A stretch of 64,000 nt of DNA from Festucalex cinctus (GCF_051991245.1 NC_135422.1:3493801-3557800), one strand, 5' to 3'. Positions 44,896 through 56,134 are shown, numbered from the stretch's first letter. The notes: a model not told the origin generated them from the sequence alone. Numbers and translations: made by a program.

Positions 44896-45906
44896 CAGTG
44901 GTGTCCAAACGACGGCCCGGGGGGCCGTTTGCGGCCCGCCGGCCATTTTTTTAGTGGCCCGCGACATGTGCTAAAAATGGGATTTGACTCAGTTTAAATA
45001 CAACAAACAAAACAAAAATGTTTGGAGGTGGTAAAAGTAAGAAGGGAGGGTTAACGGGTGCCATTAAATGTTATTTTAGTGAACTAAAATTAATGAAAAA
45101 AACTAAAATTCAATAAACAATATTGTTACCGAAATAAAATAAAAACAAAAATGCTTTTTAAAAAAAAAAAAAACAAAACTAACTGAAGCTACAGTTTATG
45201 TTTACAAAACTAGCGAAAACTAAATATAATTACAGCAAACATGTCCTTCGTTTTAGTCTTTGGTAATTAATTTAAATTTAGTTAGTTTTAATTAGTTTTC
45301 GGGGTGGTTCTGATAGTTTTTTATTAGTTTTAGTTCTTTAATAAATGCTTAGTTTTAGGTTAGTTAGTTTCAGTGTTAGTTTTAGTTTTTTTGTTTTGTT
45401 TTTTAATGTGTATTACTTGTGCGCAATATTTAAAAAACACGATTGGCGCGGTGTCATTATTCCAGTTTATATCAAAATAAATTACTAAAAAATCACATTT
45501 AAAATCATCCCCAAAGACTCGTGCATTAAATTAATTAGCAAAGACTAAAACGAAGGACATTTTTGCAATAATTATAGTTAGTTTTAGTTAAGTTACTTTT
45601 GTAAACATAAAATGTAGTTTCAGTGAGTTTTCTTTTTTGAAAAGCATCTTCGTTTTTATTTTATTTTGTTAGCGAAATTGTTTTTTGAATTTTAATTTCT
45701 TCGTTAGTTTCAGTTCACTAAAATAACCATTAATAGCACCTGTTTTTCGACGCCCTCCCTTCTTACTTTGACCATCTTCAAACATTTTTGTTTTGTTTAT
45801 TTGATTTGAACTGAGTCAAATGACATTTTTAGCAAATGTCGCGGGCCACTGAAAAATGAACGGCGGGCCGCAAATGGTCCCCCGGGCCGTAGTTTGGACA
45901 CCGCTG
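44896..45906. mobile_element. Fold-back hAT-III: two right ends in inverted orientation
   Basis: 44896-45272 is the reverse complement of a hAT-III right end (starts CAGTGGTGTCCAAACGACGG) and 45530-45906 is the same end forward (ends GTAGTTTGGACACCGCTG), separated by about 255 bp of forward interior. The normal left end (CAGGGGTGTGCAAACTTTTT) is absent. Flanks ATGTAGAA and TCTTATAC are not a duplication, so this is a rearranged structure. Confidence 0.85.
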
Positions 45907-46079
45907 TCTTATACCTTCATGATTTCAATGTATATTCATTGTGATGGACCAGATGCAGTTTTAACTTTTTAAAACTGACGTCGATGTGCAAATAGTAGCA
46001 AACCTGTGTGTGACGGTGCGCTCTAATTAGCCCCCCCAAAGAGGCCGGAACAGGCTTACAATGCCGGCCCGATGAGCTC

Positions 46080-46320
46080 TCCTCTCGGCCTGCGCTCGAC
46101 ACAGCATCTCCTTTGAGAAGTGCTAAATCAGCTCCGCGGGGAGGCTGCGCTCAGGAGCGCGTGCGGCGATACGCTCGCTCGCTCGCTCGCGTGGCGGCGG
46201 TGGCGCTTGTTGAAGATGGATTGTGCCAGTCACGAGGAAGGTAAACTGAAATCGGTGATTGTCCACATAGATGGGAGAAGCGAGCGTGAGCGTTTCGCCG
46301 GCGATTTGCTCGACTGAAGC
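46080..46320 (+). promoter_or_regulatory. CpG-rich island with ATG and splice donor; possible first exon
   Basis: CpG-dense with a (GCTC)n run near 46170-46190. An ATG at 46216 (TTGAAGATGGATTG) opens MDCASHEE and meets GAAG|GTAAAC at 46240/46241, a fair donor; read through, the frame stays open to 46317. I do not recognise the peptide. It could be a genuine 5' exon or chance. Confidence 0.25.
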
Positions 46321-46538
46321 TGAGTAGACGTGATGTATATACAGTACGGGATTTTGTGTACAGTATGTGTGTTTGTGTTCCGTTCATCAGGGGAACAGGA
46401 AAGGGAGATAGTCAATAAAAGGCGGTGCACAATCTATTAACCCTGTCTCAATAAACAAAGAACCTTATAATAGACACTGGCTCTATTCTCATTGATGCCA
46501 AGCCGGGCGTAAAGGTTTAAGGGCACTTAACACGTTTA

Positions 46539-47487
46539 TTAACTCATTCACTCGCCGCCATTTTCACATTTCGCAATCCCGTTCGCTCACGGCTGTTTTA
46601 CAGGATTTTGACTGGTTTTGCAAGGCCCACAGAATATTGTGTTCTATTGCTACCAAAAGAAAGATTAAAGTCTCTTCTTTCATCAGGAAAACAAAAGTAT
46701 GTTTCTATCTGTTTCCGTTTTGCAGCAATTAGCATTCGAAGAGTGCTAAGTTTCATCAGTTTTCACAAATCTATTTAAAATTGTAAGTAATCGAGCTTTT
46801 TTTTCTAGATGGCCCTGGTTGAGCTCCTTTGCTCTGCTGCCACCTGCTGGCCGTTTGTGTAATAACTACCATTTCTCCAACCGTTCTTTGCAGTTGAGAG
46901 GCTGAATCAAAGCCTTCTGTATGCTCTAGCATAAAAAAGAATAAATAAAAAAAAACGTATAAATACGTCTTTGGGACACTTAGAACTAGGGCTGGGTATT
47001 GCCGCCAACCACACGTATCACGATACAGGGGCCACGATACGATACGTATTGCGATACATATGTATCCCACATAAGACACATTTTATTTTGTTTTTTTAAA
47101 CAAAATATAGGAAATTTGGTACACTGAGACACGTGCCATGTTAAGTTTATAAGTAAATAAATGTTGATATTCTTCCTCTGCTTTAATTTTTCTTCGTAAG
47201 ACACAGTGTCCAATCACTGCTGAGCTATTTTTGCATGAATTGAAGGCAATTAACTTCAAAGACGCTGCTGGTTTTTATTTTTAGGTACAATGCAAGCTGC
47301 AAAGGCAAACATTAACTGCCTATTTAGAGTTAGCAAGCAATATCGATTCTGACGCCTGCGTATCGATACATGTATTGTAATGAGGCCCGCAACGATATAT
47401 TGCCGTGTCGAGTTTTTGAGCACACCCCTACTTAGAACGTTTTTTTAAAAAAACGTATTTATACGTTATTGGGAGTAAATGAGTTAA
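46539..47487 (-). mobile_element. TTAA-A MITE carrying hAT-II; intact CTCF-core-like motif
   Basis: Exact TTAA at both borders (46539-46542, 47484-47487). CTGCCACCTGCTGG at 46837-46850 (minus-strand motif). Split at 46987-47430 by hAT-II; other TTAA-A copies have an uninterrupted GGACACTTAGAACATTTAAA at this place (e.g. about 49210). Confidence 0.93.
46987..47430 (+). mobile_element. hAT-II element with perfect 8-bp TSD nested in TTAA-A
   Basis: 444 bp, starts TAGGGCTGGGTATTGCCGCC, ends GAGCACACCCCTA; exact CTTAGAAC at 46979-46986 and 47431-47438. Confidence 0.94.
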
Positions 47488-48473
47488 GTTAGTCATCACG
47501 ACTCTGTGAGCACACCGCTAACGTAGCAGTAGCTAGCAACTTGCTAACTTTGAGTTTTTACATCTTCAAAACCTAAAGCTATTTGATGTTGAAAATAGCT
47601 ACGTTACAACCGCGCTACTGACAAATACAGTTCAACTAGTAAAGTTGTCACGTCGCTACTGCCCAACGTAGCTCATTCGCACCCGCGAGCAAGTCCTACT
47701 AATATGGAAATGAAGGCCTTAATTACGGATGAAGACGTTATAATATCAAGGCACTAGACTTGATCCTCTTGCATGTTTTGTTTTGGAGATGTGATGATGC
47801 CAGGGGACGCCACAGACCCTCGTGAATTTCCACGTGTTCGTTTACTGCGCAGCCAACAAGCAATCAGCAGCAAGATTCGCTTTAAGGTTGTTTACACAGG
47901 CTTGGATAGTAAATTACGATGGTTTAAAGAGCCGGTGCGGGTTTTTTATTGCTGTTTAGTTTAAATCACCTGTCGTCAGTGAACTTTTGTCCTTCGTCCG
48001 CAATTTCCATTTCACACGCCACTCTTTATTTCATGCTTCCATTCCTTTGACAATGACATCCGTGCTCCTTTCTTCTTCTCGTCCTTAATTGTCCTTAAAC
48101 GTCTTTCAGCGCACTGTTTCGAGCGCATGTGATGTCATGGAGGGACATTTTGAGCACGCTTAAAAGCAATACTACTTGTGTTGCGTATTGTATTTGGTGG
48201 ATATTTACAGTTATGTAGTTTTGGCTTGATTAATACATTTTGAACTAGGTTTGTTGTGTTCATTCATCGAATTAAACGTCATTTTGAGCTATTGTCAATT
48301 TCTCGATGACCTTGCTCACGTCTACTGCTTGCACTATAACAACATGGATGCAAAAAGAGAAAAGCTCATTTACACGGTCAGTGTTGCAAGTTATCAACTT
48401 TTCTGACCCCTCTCGTTACTCGATGATGCCACGATAGTGACTTTAATTTCCCGCTAACAGACATGAATGGAAT
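47488..48473. other. Unique sequence
   Basis: No repeat or exon recognised; a 63-codon frame at 47773-47964 has no domain. Confidence 0.35.
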
Positions 48474-48613
48474 TAGAGCTGTCAAAATTAATCGATTAAT
48501 CGATTAGCAAATTAATCGACAACTATTTTAATAATCTAGTAATTATTTGGAGCCATTTTTTTTTTATTATTATTTAAAATTGTCCCAATCCTCTGATTTC
48601 AGCATATCAACAG

Positions 48614-49428
48614 TACAGGACTGTCTCAGAAAATTTTAATATTGTGATAAAGTCCATTATTTTCTGTAATGCAATTAAATTATTAGATTATGGCGTGTTT
48701 TTTTTTACTTGGCCTGAAGAAATATTCTAATATTTTCAGATAGGATATTTGAGTTTTCTTAACTCATTCACTCGCCGCCATTTTCACATTTCGCAATCCC
48801 GTTCGCTCCCGGCTGTTTTAGTGGATTTTGACTGATTTTGCAAGGCCCACATAATATTGTGTTCTGTTGCTATAAAAGCATGGAACCTATCAAAAGAAAG
48901 ATTAAAGTCTCTTCTTTCATCAGAAAAAAAAGTATGTTTCTATATGTTTCCGTTTTGCAGCAATTAGCATTAGAAGAGTGCTAAGTTTCATCAGTTTTCA
49001 CAAATCTATTTAAAATTGTAAGTAATTGAGCTTCTTTTCTAGATGGCCCTGGTTGATATCCTTTGCTCTGCTGCCACCTGCTGGCCGTTTGTGTAATAAC
49101 TACCATTTCTGCAACCGTTCTTTGCAGTTGAGAGGCTGCATCAAAGCCTTCTGTATGCTCTAGCATAAAAAAATAAAATAAAATAAAAAACGTATAAATA
49201 CGTCTTTTGGACACTTAGAACATTTAAAAAAACGTATTTATATGTTATTGGGAGCAAATGAGTTACGTTGTAAGCCATAATCAGCAATATTAAAACAATA
49301 AAAGGCTTGCAATATTTCACTTGATTTGTAATGAATCCAGAATGTTTGGCATTTTTTGCTTATTTAATTGCATTACAGAAAATGATGGAATTTACCACAA
49401 TATTCAAATTTTCTGAGACAGTCCCGTA
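48614..49428. mobile_element. TA-flanked palindromic mariner-like MITE, split by TTAA-A
   Basis: Inverted ends TACAGGACTGTCTCAG and CTGAGACAGTCCCGTA, continuing as AAAATTTTAATATTGTGAT against ACAATATTCAAATTTT and TTTTCTGTAATGCAATTAAA against ATTGCATTACAGAAAA. About 310 bp without the insertion; the whole is one long hairpin. Confidence 0.88.
48759..49266 (-). mobile_element. TTAA-A MITE, intact CTCF-core-like motif, innermost of a triple nest
   Basis: Left border TTAACTCATTCACTCGCC, right border GGGAGCAAATGAGTTAC. CTGCCACCTGCTGG at 49071-49084. 508 bp. Confidence 0.92.
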
Positions 49429-49751
49429 GTTGTTCACTGATTTCTGTAGGCCTTGATGAAAGAAGACTGATCATCTTCTGTATTTTATCAAAATAAGACA
49501 TTCGCAAACATCTGTTTTACTTTAGAAAACAATAACCGAACCGGTAACAAAGTACAACATCAATCTACTTTTTATTAAATCACTAAAATGAATACAAAGT
49601 ACAAAATGAACACCAATCACTGGTTAATGAACAGCTGATACTTTTGTAATACATTTTAATCCAAAATTAAAATTAATCCGATTAGTCGAATTATCAACTG
49701 AATAATCGACTGATGAATCAATTCTAAAAATATTCGATAGTGACAGCAATA

Positions 49752-50388
49752 AATTTAATATTTTTTTTCTGGTGGCCCTGCCGGAACTGGCACTGGCCCT
49801 GATTTAATATAATACTAAATAAAACTCAAAATATTGTCAATACATTTCATTTGAATTCTTTTCATCATAACCGCCAGTTTATAAATTCACTCTCGCTCGG
49901 GCAGGTAATTCCACCCTCATTAGATTTTTCTTTTTTTTTTTTTGCCCCATCGAGAAGGTTTTCAAAGCCTTGACAATCTTTATAGATTCGATACAGTTTA
50001 ACCAGATTTACAACGTTATGAGTGCATAATGGCTCCAAAACGATAACCTATTAAGTTTATCTGCGGATTAAGAGCCGGCAGCCACTTTTAAAAACTGTCG
50101 TTGAAAGCCAAAGAGAATTACACAAGACCAGTTCCCACAATGCATAAGCGGTGTGACCTAGATCAATAAGAGCCCTACGCAGGGAAATTTAGGAGAGCTT
50201 TAGATTTTTAACAAGCATGACCAGCTGAGTGCGCCAATTGCTCGCGCTCTGGAATTATACAGTAGGGAGAGGAAGGTAATTAAACCAGTAAATTTACTCC
50301 GGGCATCAGACGTCTGCCACATAGACGGTTTGTGGGTTTCATGTCAAAGACCCAAACCGAAAATGCTTTTCTTTATGTGGTATTATTT
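49752..50388. other. Unique sequence; possible conserved non-coding DNA at 50090-50290
   Basis: CATAAGCGGTGTGACCTAG and GCGCCAATTGCTCGCG within balanced DNA without a coding frame. Impression only. Confidence 0.25.
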
Positions 50389-50421
50389 ATCCATCCATCC
50401 ATTTTCTTGACCGCTTAGGCA
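50389..50421 (-). mobile_element. 33-bp SINE-S tail insertion with 10-bp TSD
   Basis: CATCCATCCATTTTCTTGAC followed by CGCTTAGGCA is only the last ~30 bases of SINE-S, yet it is bounded by exact GGTATTATTT at 50379-50388 and 50422-50431. It is an extreme 5' truncation during retroposition. Confidence 0.85.
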
Positions 50422-50587
50422 GGTATTATTTCTTTATTTATTTACATTGATGCCACATTGCATAAACCAGGTGATGTTGTTTGAAGTTTCGGTATACTGT
50501 CAGTACATGTTTGACACTGTTAAAGGGGCACAATGCAAGATTCGGAGTTTTTGCACATTTGCGACGCCTCTGGCGAAACGTGGAATG

Positions 50588-51175
50588 TACCGCATTATAA
50601 GGCACACCTTCAATGAATGACATATGCTAAAACTTTCTCCATATATAAGTCGTACCACATTATAAGGCGCACCTTTAATGAATGACATATTTTAAAAGTG
50701 TTTCCTTATATAAGGCGCACCACATTATAAGGCGCACCTTTAACGAATGACATTCTAAAACTTTTGCCATATACAAGGCGCACCACATTTTAAGACGCAC
50801 CTCCAATGAATGACATAGTTCAAAACATTTTCCACATATATGGCGCATCGCATTATAAGGCGCACCCTCAGCGAATGACATATCTTAAAACGTTTTCTTT
50901 CCATATATAAGGCGCACCGCATTATAAGGCGCACCTTCAGTGAACGGCATATTCTAAAAGTGTTTCCTTATATAAGGCGCACCACAGTATAAGGCGCACC
51001 TTTAGCGAATGCCATTTTAAAACTTTTTCCATATATAAGGCGCACCACATTATAAGGCGGCACCTTTAACAAATGACATATCCCAAAAGTTTTTCCATAT
51101 ATAAGGCGCACCACATCATAAGGCGCACCTTCAATGAATGCCATATTTAAAAACTTTTTCCATATATAAAGCGCT
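50588..51175 (-). repeat. Nine-unit tandem array, ~65-bp period
   Basis: The word CATTATAAGGCGCACCT (with variants) recurs near 50593, 50657, 50721, 50786, 50850, 50919, 50985, 51046 and 51114, spacing 61-69 bp, each unit ending TTCCATATATAAGGCGCACC. Units differ at several bases each. Translated frames of 60-78 codons here are artefacts. Confidence 0.92.
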
Positions 51176-51558
51176 ATAGTAGAGGCTGGGGTTACGTTAC
51201 GCATCCATTAGATGGTGCTGCGCTAAAGGGAATGTCAACAAAACAGTCAGATAGGTCAGTCAAACTTTATTAATCGATTACTATCCAGCTTTCTGACAAC
51301 TTCATTCACTCCTAAAATGAATAAACAGCTGTTTTGTTATTTTCTCTGAGGTCAAGTATGAGTATTAGCCAGCGATCCAAGATGGCGGGATCTTCCGCGC
51401 ATGCGCGTCACCGATCGTGCAGGGTCACCGATAGCGTCTTGACAGCGAGACCTGTTGCGACTCAATATTGATCCATATATAAGGTGCACTGGATTATTAT
51501 CAGCTTTTGAAAAAATTGAAGGCTCTTAGGTGCGCCTTATAGTGCGGGAAATACGGTC
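50588..51558 (-). mobile_element. GCGCC-family element with an internal tandem expansion
   Basis: Starts TACCGCATTATAAGGC and ends GTGCGGGAAATACGGT. 51175-51558 is the body in reverse orientation to 16445-17808 (GTTACGTTACGCATCCATTA at about 51190 is the empty form of the hAT-IV site). 50588-51175 is a tandem array grown from one terminus. Confidence 0.88.
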
Positions 51559-52003
51559 CTCATTTACTGAAAAAAGTGGGTATTCCCAGCTCTAATAGTA
51601 GACCAGTTTTCAAGCTATTATGGACTGTTGGACACCATTAAAAAATAATGGACAGCAATTAGAATCTTGATACCGCTTCATGTGTGCTCATTTTGTTTGA
51701 AGCGCACATTCTACAGTGGTTATCTGAAGTAATATTTTGTTTCATGGCCGACACGGCATCGTTCTGTTTTTCTGCAGCTGCATGTGGCTGATAGTCGTAT
51801 TATGCATGATGGCTGCCTCTCCATTGTGGCGCACGCGGGTGCTGCACAGCAAAGACATTACAAGCGATACGACATCGCAACATCGTGTTGCTCTCCTTGT
51901 CGTTTGTTCTGGATTTATGGTTTTTATGTTGTTGGTTTTTTTTGTGTTTTTTTTCCCCCTGCAAAGAGAGATGCTGCTAGAAACGGTCCAAAAACTTGCA
52001 TGT
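51559..52003. other. Unique sequence
   Basis: A 118-codon plus frame at 51737-52093 runs into hAT-III and shows no domain. No gene called. Confidence 0.35.
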
Positions 52004-52011
52004 GCATACGC

Positions 52012-53353
52012 CAGGGGTGTGCAAACTTTTTCATTTGAGGGCCACATACAGAAAATCAGACCACATAATGTTATGAAGAGAAATTGTGTTTAGTCCTAAA
52101 AATTGTACAAATAATTTATTTGTGCTTTTGCATATTTAGAAAAATACTACAGTATATAAACCAGTTTATTTGTAATATGGCAGTTGGGTTATTATAGTTT
52201 TGGAATTTTTCATTTTAGTTAATTTTTATCAGTTTTAGGGTGGTTCTGTTAGTAAAAAAATGCTTAGTTTTAGTTTAGTTTGTTAGTTTCGGTATTATTA
52301 TTAGTTTTTTTTTGTGTATTACTTGTGCGTAATATTTAAAAAACAGCATGGGAGCAACGTCATCTCTTGGTGCTTTTCTATTGGCTGTTGCTAGATGACG
52401 TCACTTCTGTGTGTCATACTTTCAACCATCATTATTCCGGTTTATATCAAAATAAATCTAATAAAATCACATTTCAAATCATCCCCAAAGGCTCATGCAT
52501 TAAATTAATTAACAAAGACTAAAACGAAGGACATTTTTGCTGTAATTATAGTTAGTTTTAGTTAGTTTTGTAAACATAAAATGTAGTTTCAGTTAGTTTT
52601 TGCTTTTTAAAAAACATTTCCGTTTTTATTTTATTTCTGTAACAATATTGTTTTTTGAATTTTTTTTTTTAGTTTGTTTTTTCATTAGTTTTAATTAACT
52701 AAAATAACCTTTAACTCTTTGACTGCCAAACGTTATCCAAAAAAACCCCAATCGGTGCCAGCCGATTTGGAGCATTTTCACTCATCTTTCAAAGCAAACA
52801 GAATATTGCACGGTATGACAATATAAATATGGTGGATACCATATGAAGGATTGGATTACACATTCTTTTCATGAGAAAAAGACGTATCTTTCTACCTTAT
52901 TCCGTTCTTTAGTAATCACCATTTGAAATTAGGTCATTTGTGTGACATTTAGCGAAAATATAAAAATATTAAGAGAGAAACAAGCTTTTTGTGAAAAGAT
53001 ACATTTTTTTTTTGTACAACAGTGACTTTGACACTAATATTTTTTAGTTAGTGACAAGGCAGTGTTGCACAAGACGTTGCGCTGCCCATTGAGAGAAAAA
53101 AAAAAAAACGCAATAAACGTGAATTAACGTTTTTGGCAACATTCATTAGGATTTTAGAACACGTCATTAAACGTTTTTGGCGGTCAAAGAGTTAATGGCA
53201 CTAGTTTTTTGGATACCCTCCCTTCTTACTTTTGACCATCTCCAAACATTTTTGTTTTGTTTATTTGATTTGAACTGAGTCAAATGCTCTTTTTTTAGCA
53301 TATGTCAGGGGCCGCTGAAAAATGGCCGCCTGGCCGTAGATTGGACACCGCCG
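52012..53353 (+). mobile_element. hAT-III element with perfect 8-bp TSD, carrying TTAA-C
   Basis: Starts CAGGGGTGTGCAAACT, ends GATTGGACACCGCCG; exact GCATACGC at 52004-52011 and 53354-53361. About 860 bp without the insertion. Confidence 0.94.
52711..53195 (+). mobile_element. TTAA-C MITE, longest copy, nested in hAT-III
   Basis: 485 bp with exact TTAA borders; TTAACTCTTTGACTGCC ... GGCGGTCAAAGAGTTAA. The hAT-III copy at about 45725 reads ATAACCATTAATAGCACC, a single TTAA, as empty site. Contains extra interior not found in the shorter TTAA-C copies. Confidence 0.93.
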
Positions 53354-53416
53354 GCATACGCGTTCCCTCATTTAATGTCCTTTTTAATTCTCTGTGCTCC
53401 TTGTCTAGAATCACTG

Positions 53417-54003
53417 TAGGGGTGTGAATTGCCTAGTACCTGACGATTCGATTCGTATCACGATTCACAGGTCACGATTCGATTCGATACCGATTAATCC
53501 CGATACGAATTTATAAGTTGATTGTTGAGATTTTTTTTTTCATTCAAATTTAGAAAATACTAATCAGTAAGCTTGTAGAGTGTAAGATTTATATGAAAAT
53601 GTATTATTTATTTATCTGAAATTTCAGTCTTATAGAGGTTGTAATCTGTTTCATGTTTGAACAGCATTAAAATAAAATATTAAGGCTTAATGTTCCGTTC
53701 ATATAACATTCTTCCATGCTTAAGGTGTGAATCCTAACCCGAAGTCAGACGTTTTGTTGAATATTTTTCCATTAAAAATGGAAGTTTAAAAATCGATTCA
53801 CACACACACACAAAAAAAAAAGGCAATGATGATAAGACGTTGAATCGGTAAGACTACCGAATGAACAATTCTGAGCTCTTAAAAAAAAAAAAAAAATAAA
53901 TAAAAAAAAAATTTGATTTTTTTTTTTTATTGAATAGATTCGAGAATCGCGCAATGTAGTATCGCGATATATCGCCGAATCGATTTTTTTTTTAACACCC
54001 CTA
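53417..54003 (-). mobile_element. hAT-I element, complete
   Basis: Starts TAGGGGTGTGAATTGCC, ends TTTTTTTAACACCCCTA, with ATCGATTCGGCGATA-type subterminal repeats. 587 bp. Flanks AATCACTG / CTGTGCAC are not duplicates. Confidence 0.88.
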
Positions 54004-55536
54004 CTGTGCACACTGTGCGGTGAAGCAGAAGGTGAGTGGGCCTGGCCGTTCCCCAAAAAGCCGCTTGTCATCATCCAGCTTGCTTCATGCTGCTTTGAGA
54101 GGGTGGGAACGTGTGCGGGTACAGCACAAAAAAAACTTAGAAAAGGGTCACCCTCATTTCCAGTGAAAATTAAACATTCAGCGACTGTGCTTTTCTTTCT
54201 TCTAAAAGCCGATCGCTAAACTGTGCGAGCCGTCGACTGGGGCAGGGCAGGTCATCGCAATGTAATTCCAAGCGGGCCGCTATCTTAATGTGCTTTTAAG
54301 TGACTGATTGGCAGCCCTGACGGCTGAAGGACAAATCTTCCGAGCGCTGACTCAGCACATTTGCCTCCGCTTCGTCTCGCTTAAACATTATGTGATTCCC
54401 CCCCCCCCCCCCCCCCCCCCCCCCAATTCTCTCTGGCGTGTTGTCATATTGCTTCCGACGTATTTAAGGGACAGAAAGCTGCTTAGCGCTCCCGCATCCC
54501 GCTCGTCTGATTTCCGGGGTCGGCTCACGCTTGCCTCATCATCCATCTCCAAATGCAAACTATTCCTGCGCGCGCCGTTCGGCTCTCCTCCGGCCGGGCG
54601 TCTCAATCTCTCCCTCTTTGGATGGATTATATTGTGAGGCGCAATCGGGCGTTTCATCTTCAAGCGGCTATTGTGGGGGATTTTGCTCGCAGGTTGGAGA
54701 CAATCTGGCGAAACAGAAGTGGGCAGAAAAGGCCTTTGAATGCAACGGGAGCTGACAGCTTACTTTGCATTTGGCTTCGAGAGGGGTGAATCGAGGAAAC
54801 GAGCAAACGTGCTCGGCGAACGGCTCAGTGACGGATCCGATATTTCCCCCCCCCCCCCCGGACTTAACCTTGTCCAGGGATCAACAATGTGCCCGTACGC
54901 CCAATAAGCATTATGCCATGTCTCCAAAATCAATGGCGCTTGTGCTTTGCCTGATTGGATTAAGACATAATCAAATTGAGCGTGATAACGGTGACCTTCC
55001 GCCTGAGAGGGAAAGACAAACAGACAGACAGACAGAAAGAAAGAGTTCATGTCATATCTCCAACTGCTTTTGTGTGTACGCGTGTGCGTCTGTCGTTTGA
55101 GAAAGCATGCGTGTTGCCTTCAGTGTTGTTTCACGATGACATCAGGACCTGAGGGGGAGTTCTGAGATCTACGGGCACGTGTTTGCGTGAGATTTTGTTC
55201 CGAAAAGTCCGTTAAATCCACACAAGCGTATTCAGGACATCTTTTTTTGTAATCCTTTTTATTTTCAGCAACTTGATGATCAGATTCATCTGTTTAATCA
55301 AACCAAGTTCAGCCCGTTTTTTTCCCTGACGTACAATATCAAGATTATTTCGTTCAGTGCTTCTCAGTTATTTTCTGTCGTGGCTGTGATTGGTTTAAAC
55401 AAACGTGTAGAATGTGGCATCGTCCAATCAGCTCGAATTATCGTACAGAATGGCCCGCCTTTGCCCGACAAAATTACCATGGAGACTGAGGCACATATCC
55501 ATCAGGCTATTGCAAGGTTCCCTAAAGTTATGATAT
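54004..55536. other. Unique sequence with CpG-rich 54470-54830 and pure C tracts
   Basis: A run of 27 C at 54398-54424 and a run of C at 54846-54859. The CpG-rich part (TCCGGCCGGGCGTCTC) has overlapping frames on both strands without domains and might be a regulatory island. CAGACAGACAGACAG lies near 55020. Confidence 0.35.
54398..54424. repeat. Poly-C/poly-G tract, 27 bases
   Basis: Uninterrupted cytosines on the plus strand; the minus strand is a G-tract with quadruplex potential. Read length is error-prone in such runs. Confidence 0.9.
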
Positions 55537-55705
55537 CCCAATATAGCATTTTTCCTTAAAATTGTATGAATTTTGCAATAATTTCTGATTCCTGATGGTA
55601 AGATGGACACAAAATGACGTCACGAGTACCAGTACCTTGAAATAAAGCCTGGTTGGCATTAGCCCAATACTAATACCTGGTATCGGTACAAGCCCATCCG
55701 TCACT
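55537..55705 (-). mobile_element. hAT-like fragment (same family as 3266-3530)
   Basis: ATATCCCAATATAGCATTTT, CCTTAAAATTGTATGAA and an end with GGTATCGGTACAAGCCCATCC-like sequence. Terminal bases are uncertain. Confidence 0.5.
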
Positions 55706-55722
55706 TTCATCGCCACATGTTA

Positions 55723-55856
55723 TTAACTCATTTACTCCCAATAACGTATAAATACGTTTTTTTTAAATGTTCTAAGTGTCCCAAAGACGTATTTATACGT
55801 TTTCTTTTGTTTTTTATGCTAGAGCATTCAGAAGGCTTTGATGCAGCCTCTCAGCT
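55723..55856 (+). mobile_element. TTAA-A MITE, left end only
   Basis: TTAACTCATTTACTCCC through to GCAGCCTCTCAGCTG, then unrelated DNA. The CTCF-like region is absent. Confidence 0.85.
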
Positions 55857-56134
55857 GCTGGAGGGGTGTAAACACTGTCTTTCCACAGAAACGTCCCGCT
55901 GTTTACAAAACAAACACAAAATGGCAAAATACAGGCTGGGGGCGTGGAGGTTTAGGACAAAATCGCCACCAAAGATTAACATAAACACAGATTTGTAGAC
56001 TGAGAGAAAGTTAAAGTGTGTACATCCTGTATTTAAAAAGTGCATTTTCCTGAGTGAATCCGGCAGACTGCACCTTTAAGCCATGCCATTAAGTCATTAA
56101 ATGGTGGGGTACTCATCACTCTTTCCAGAGAGAG

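Larger units (their letters stand above)
48474..49751 (+). mobile_element. hAT-IX element, host of a mariner-like MITE and a TTAA-A
   Basis: Starts TAGAGCTGTCAAAATTAATC with repeated ATTAATCGATTAATCG, ends CGATAGTGACAGCAATA. Flanks AATGGAAT and AATTTAAT match in 6 of 8. Body sequence on the two sides of the inner insertions reads on smoothly (AGCATATCAACAG / GTTGTTCACTGATTTC). Confidence 0.78.

Noticed and set aside
46771..47079. Recurring open frame reading MLEHTEGFDAASQLQRTV in several places (5303-5506, 26587-26886, 34047-34292, 46771-47079, 48981-49214, 55717-55998)
   Set aside because: It appears only inside TTAA-A repeats, is broken differently in each copy, and overlaps the structural inverted ends; similarity reflects shared descent of the repeat, not a protein family.
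50588..51175. CRISPR-like pattern of regularly spaced ~20-base repeats
   Set aside because: The spacers are also repeated, units drift by several bases, and the array is part of a eukaryotic transposon; there are no cas genes and the genome is nuclear eukaryotic.
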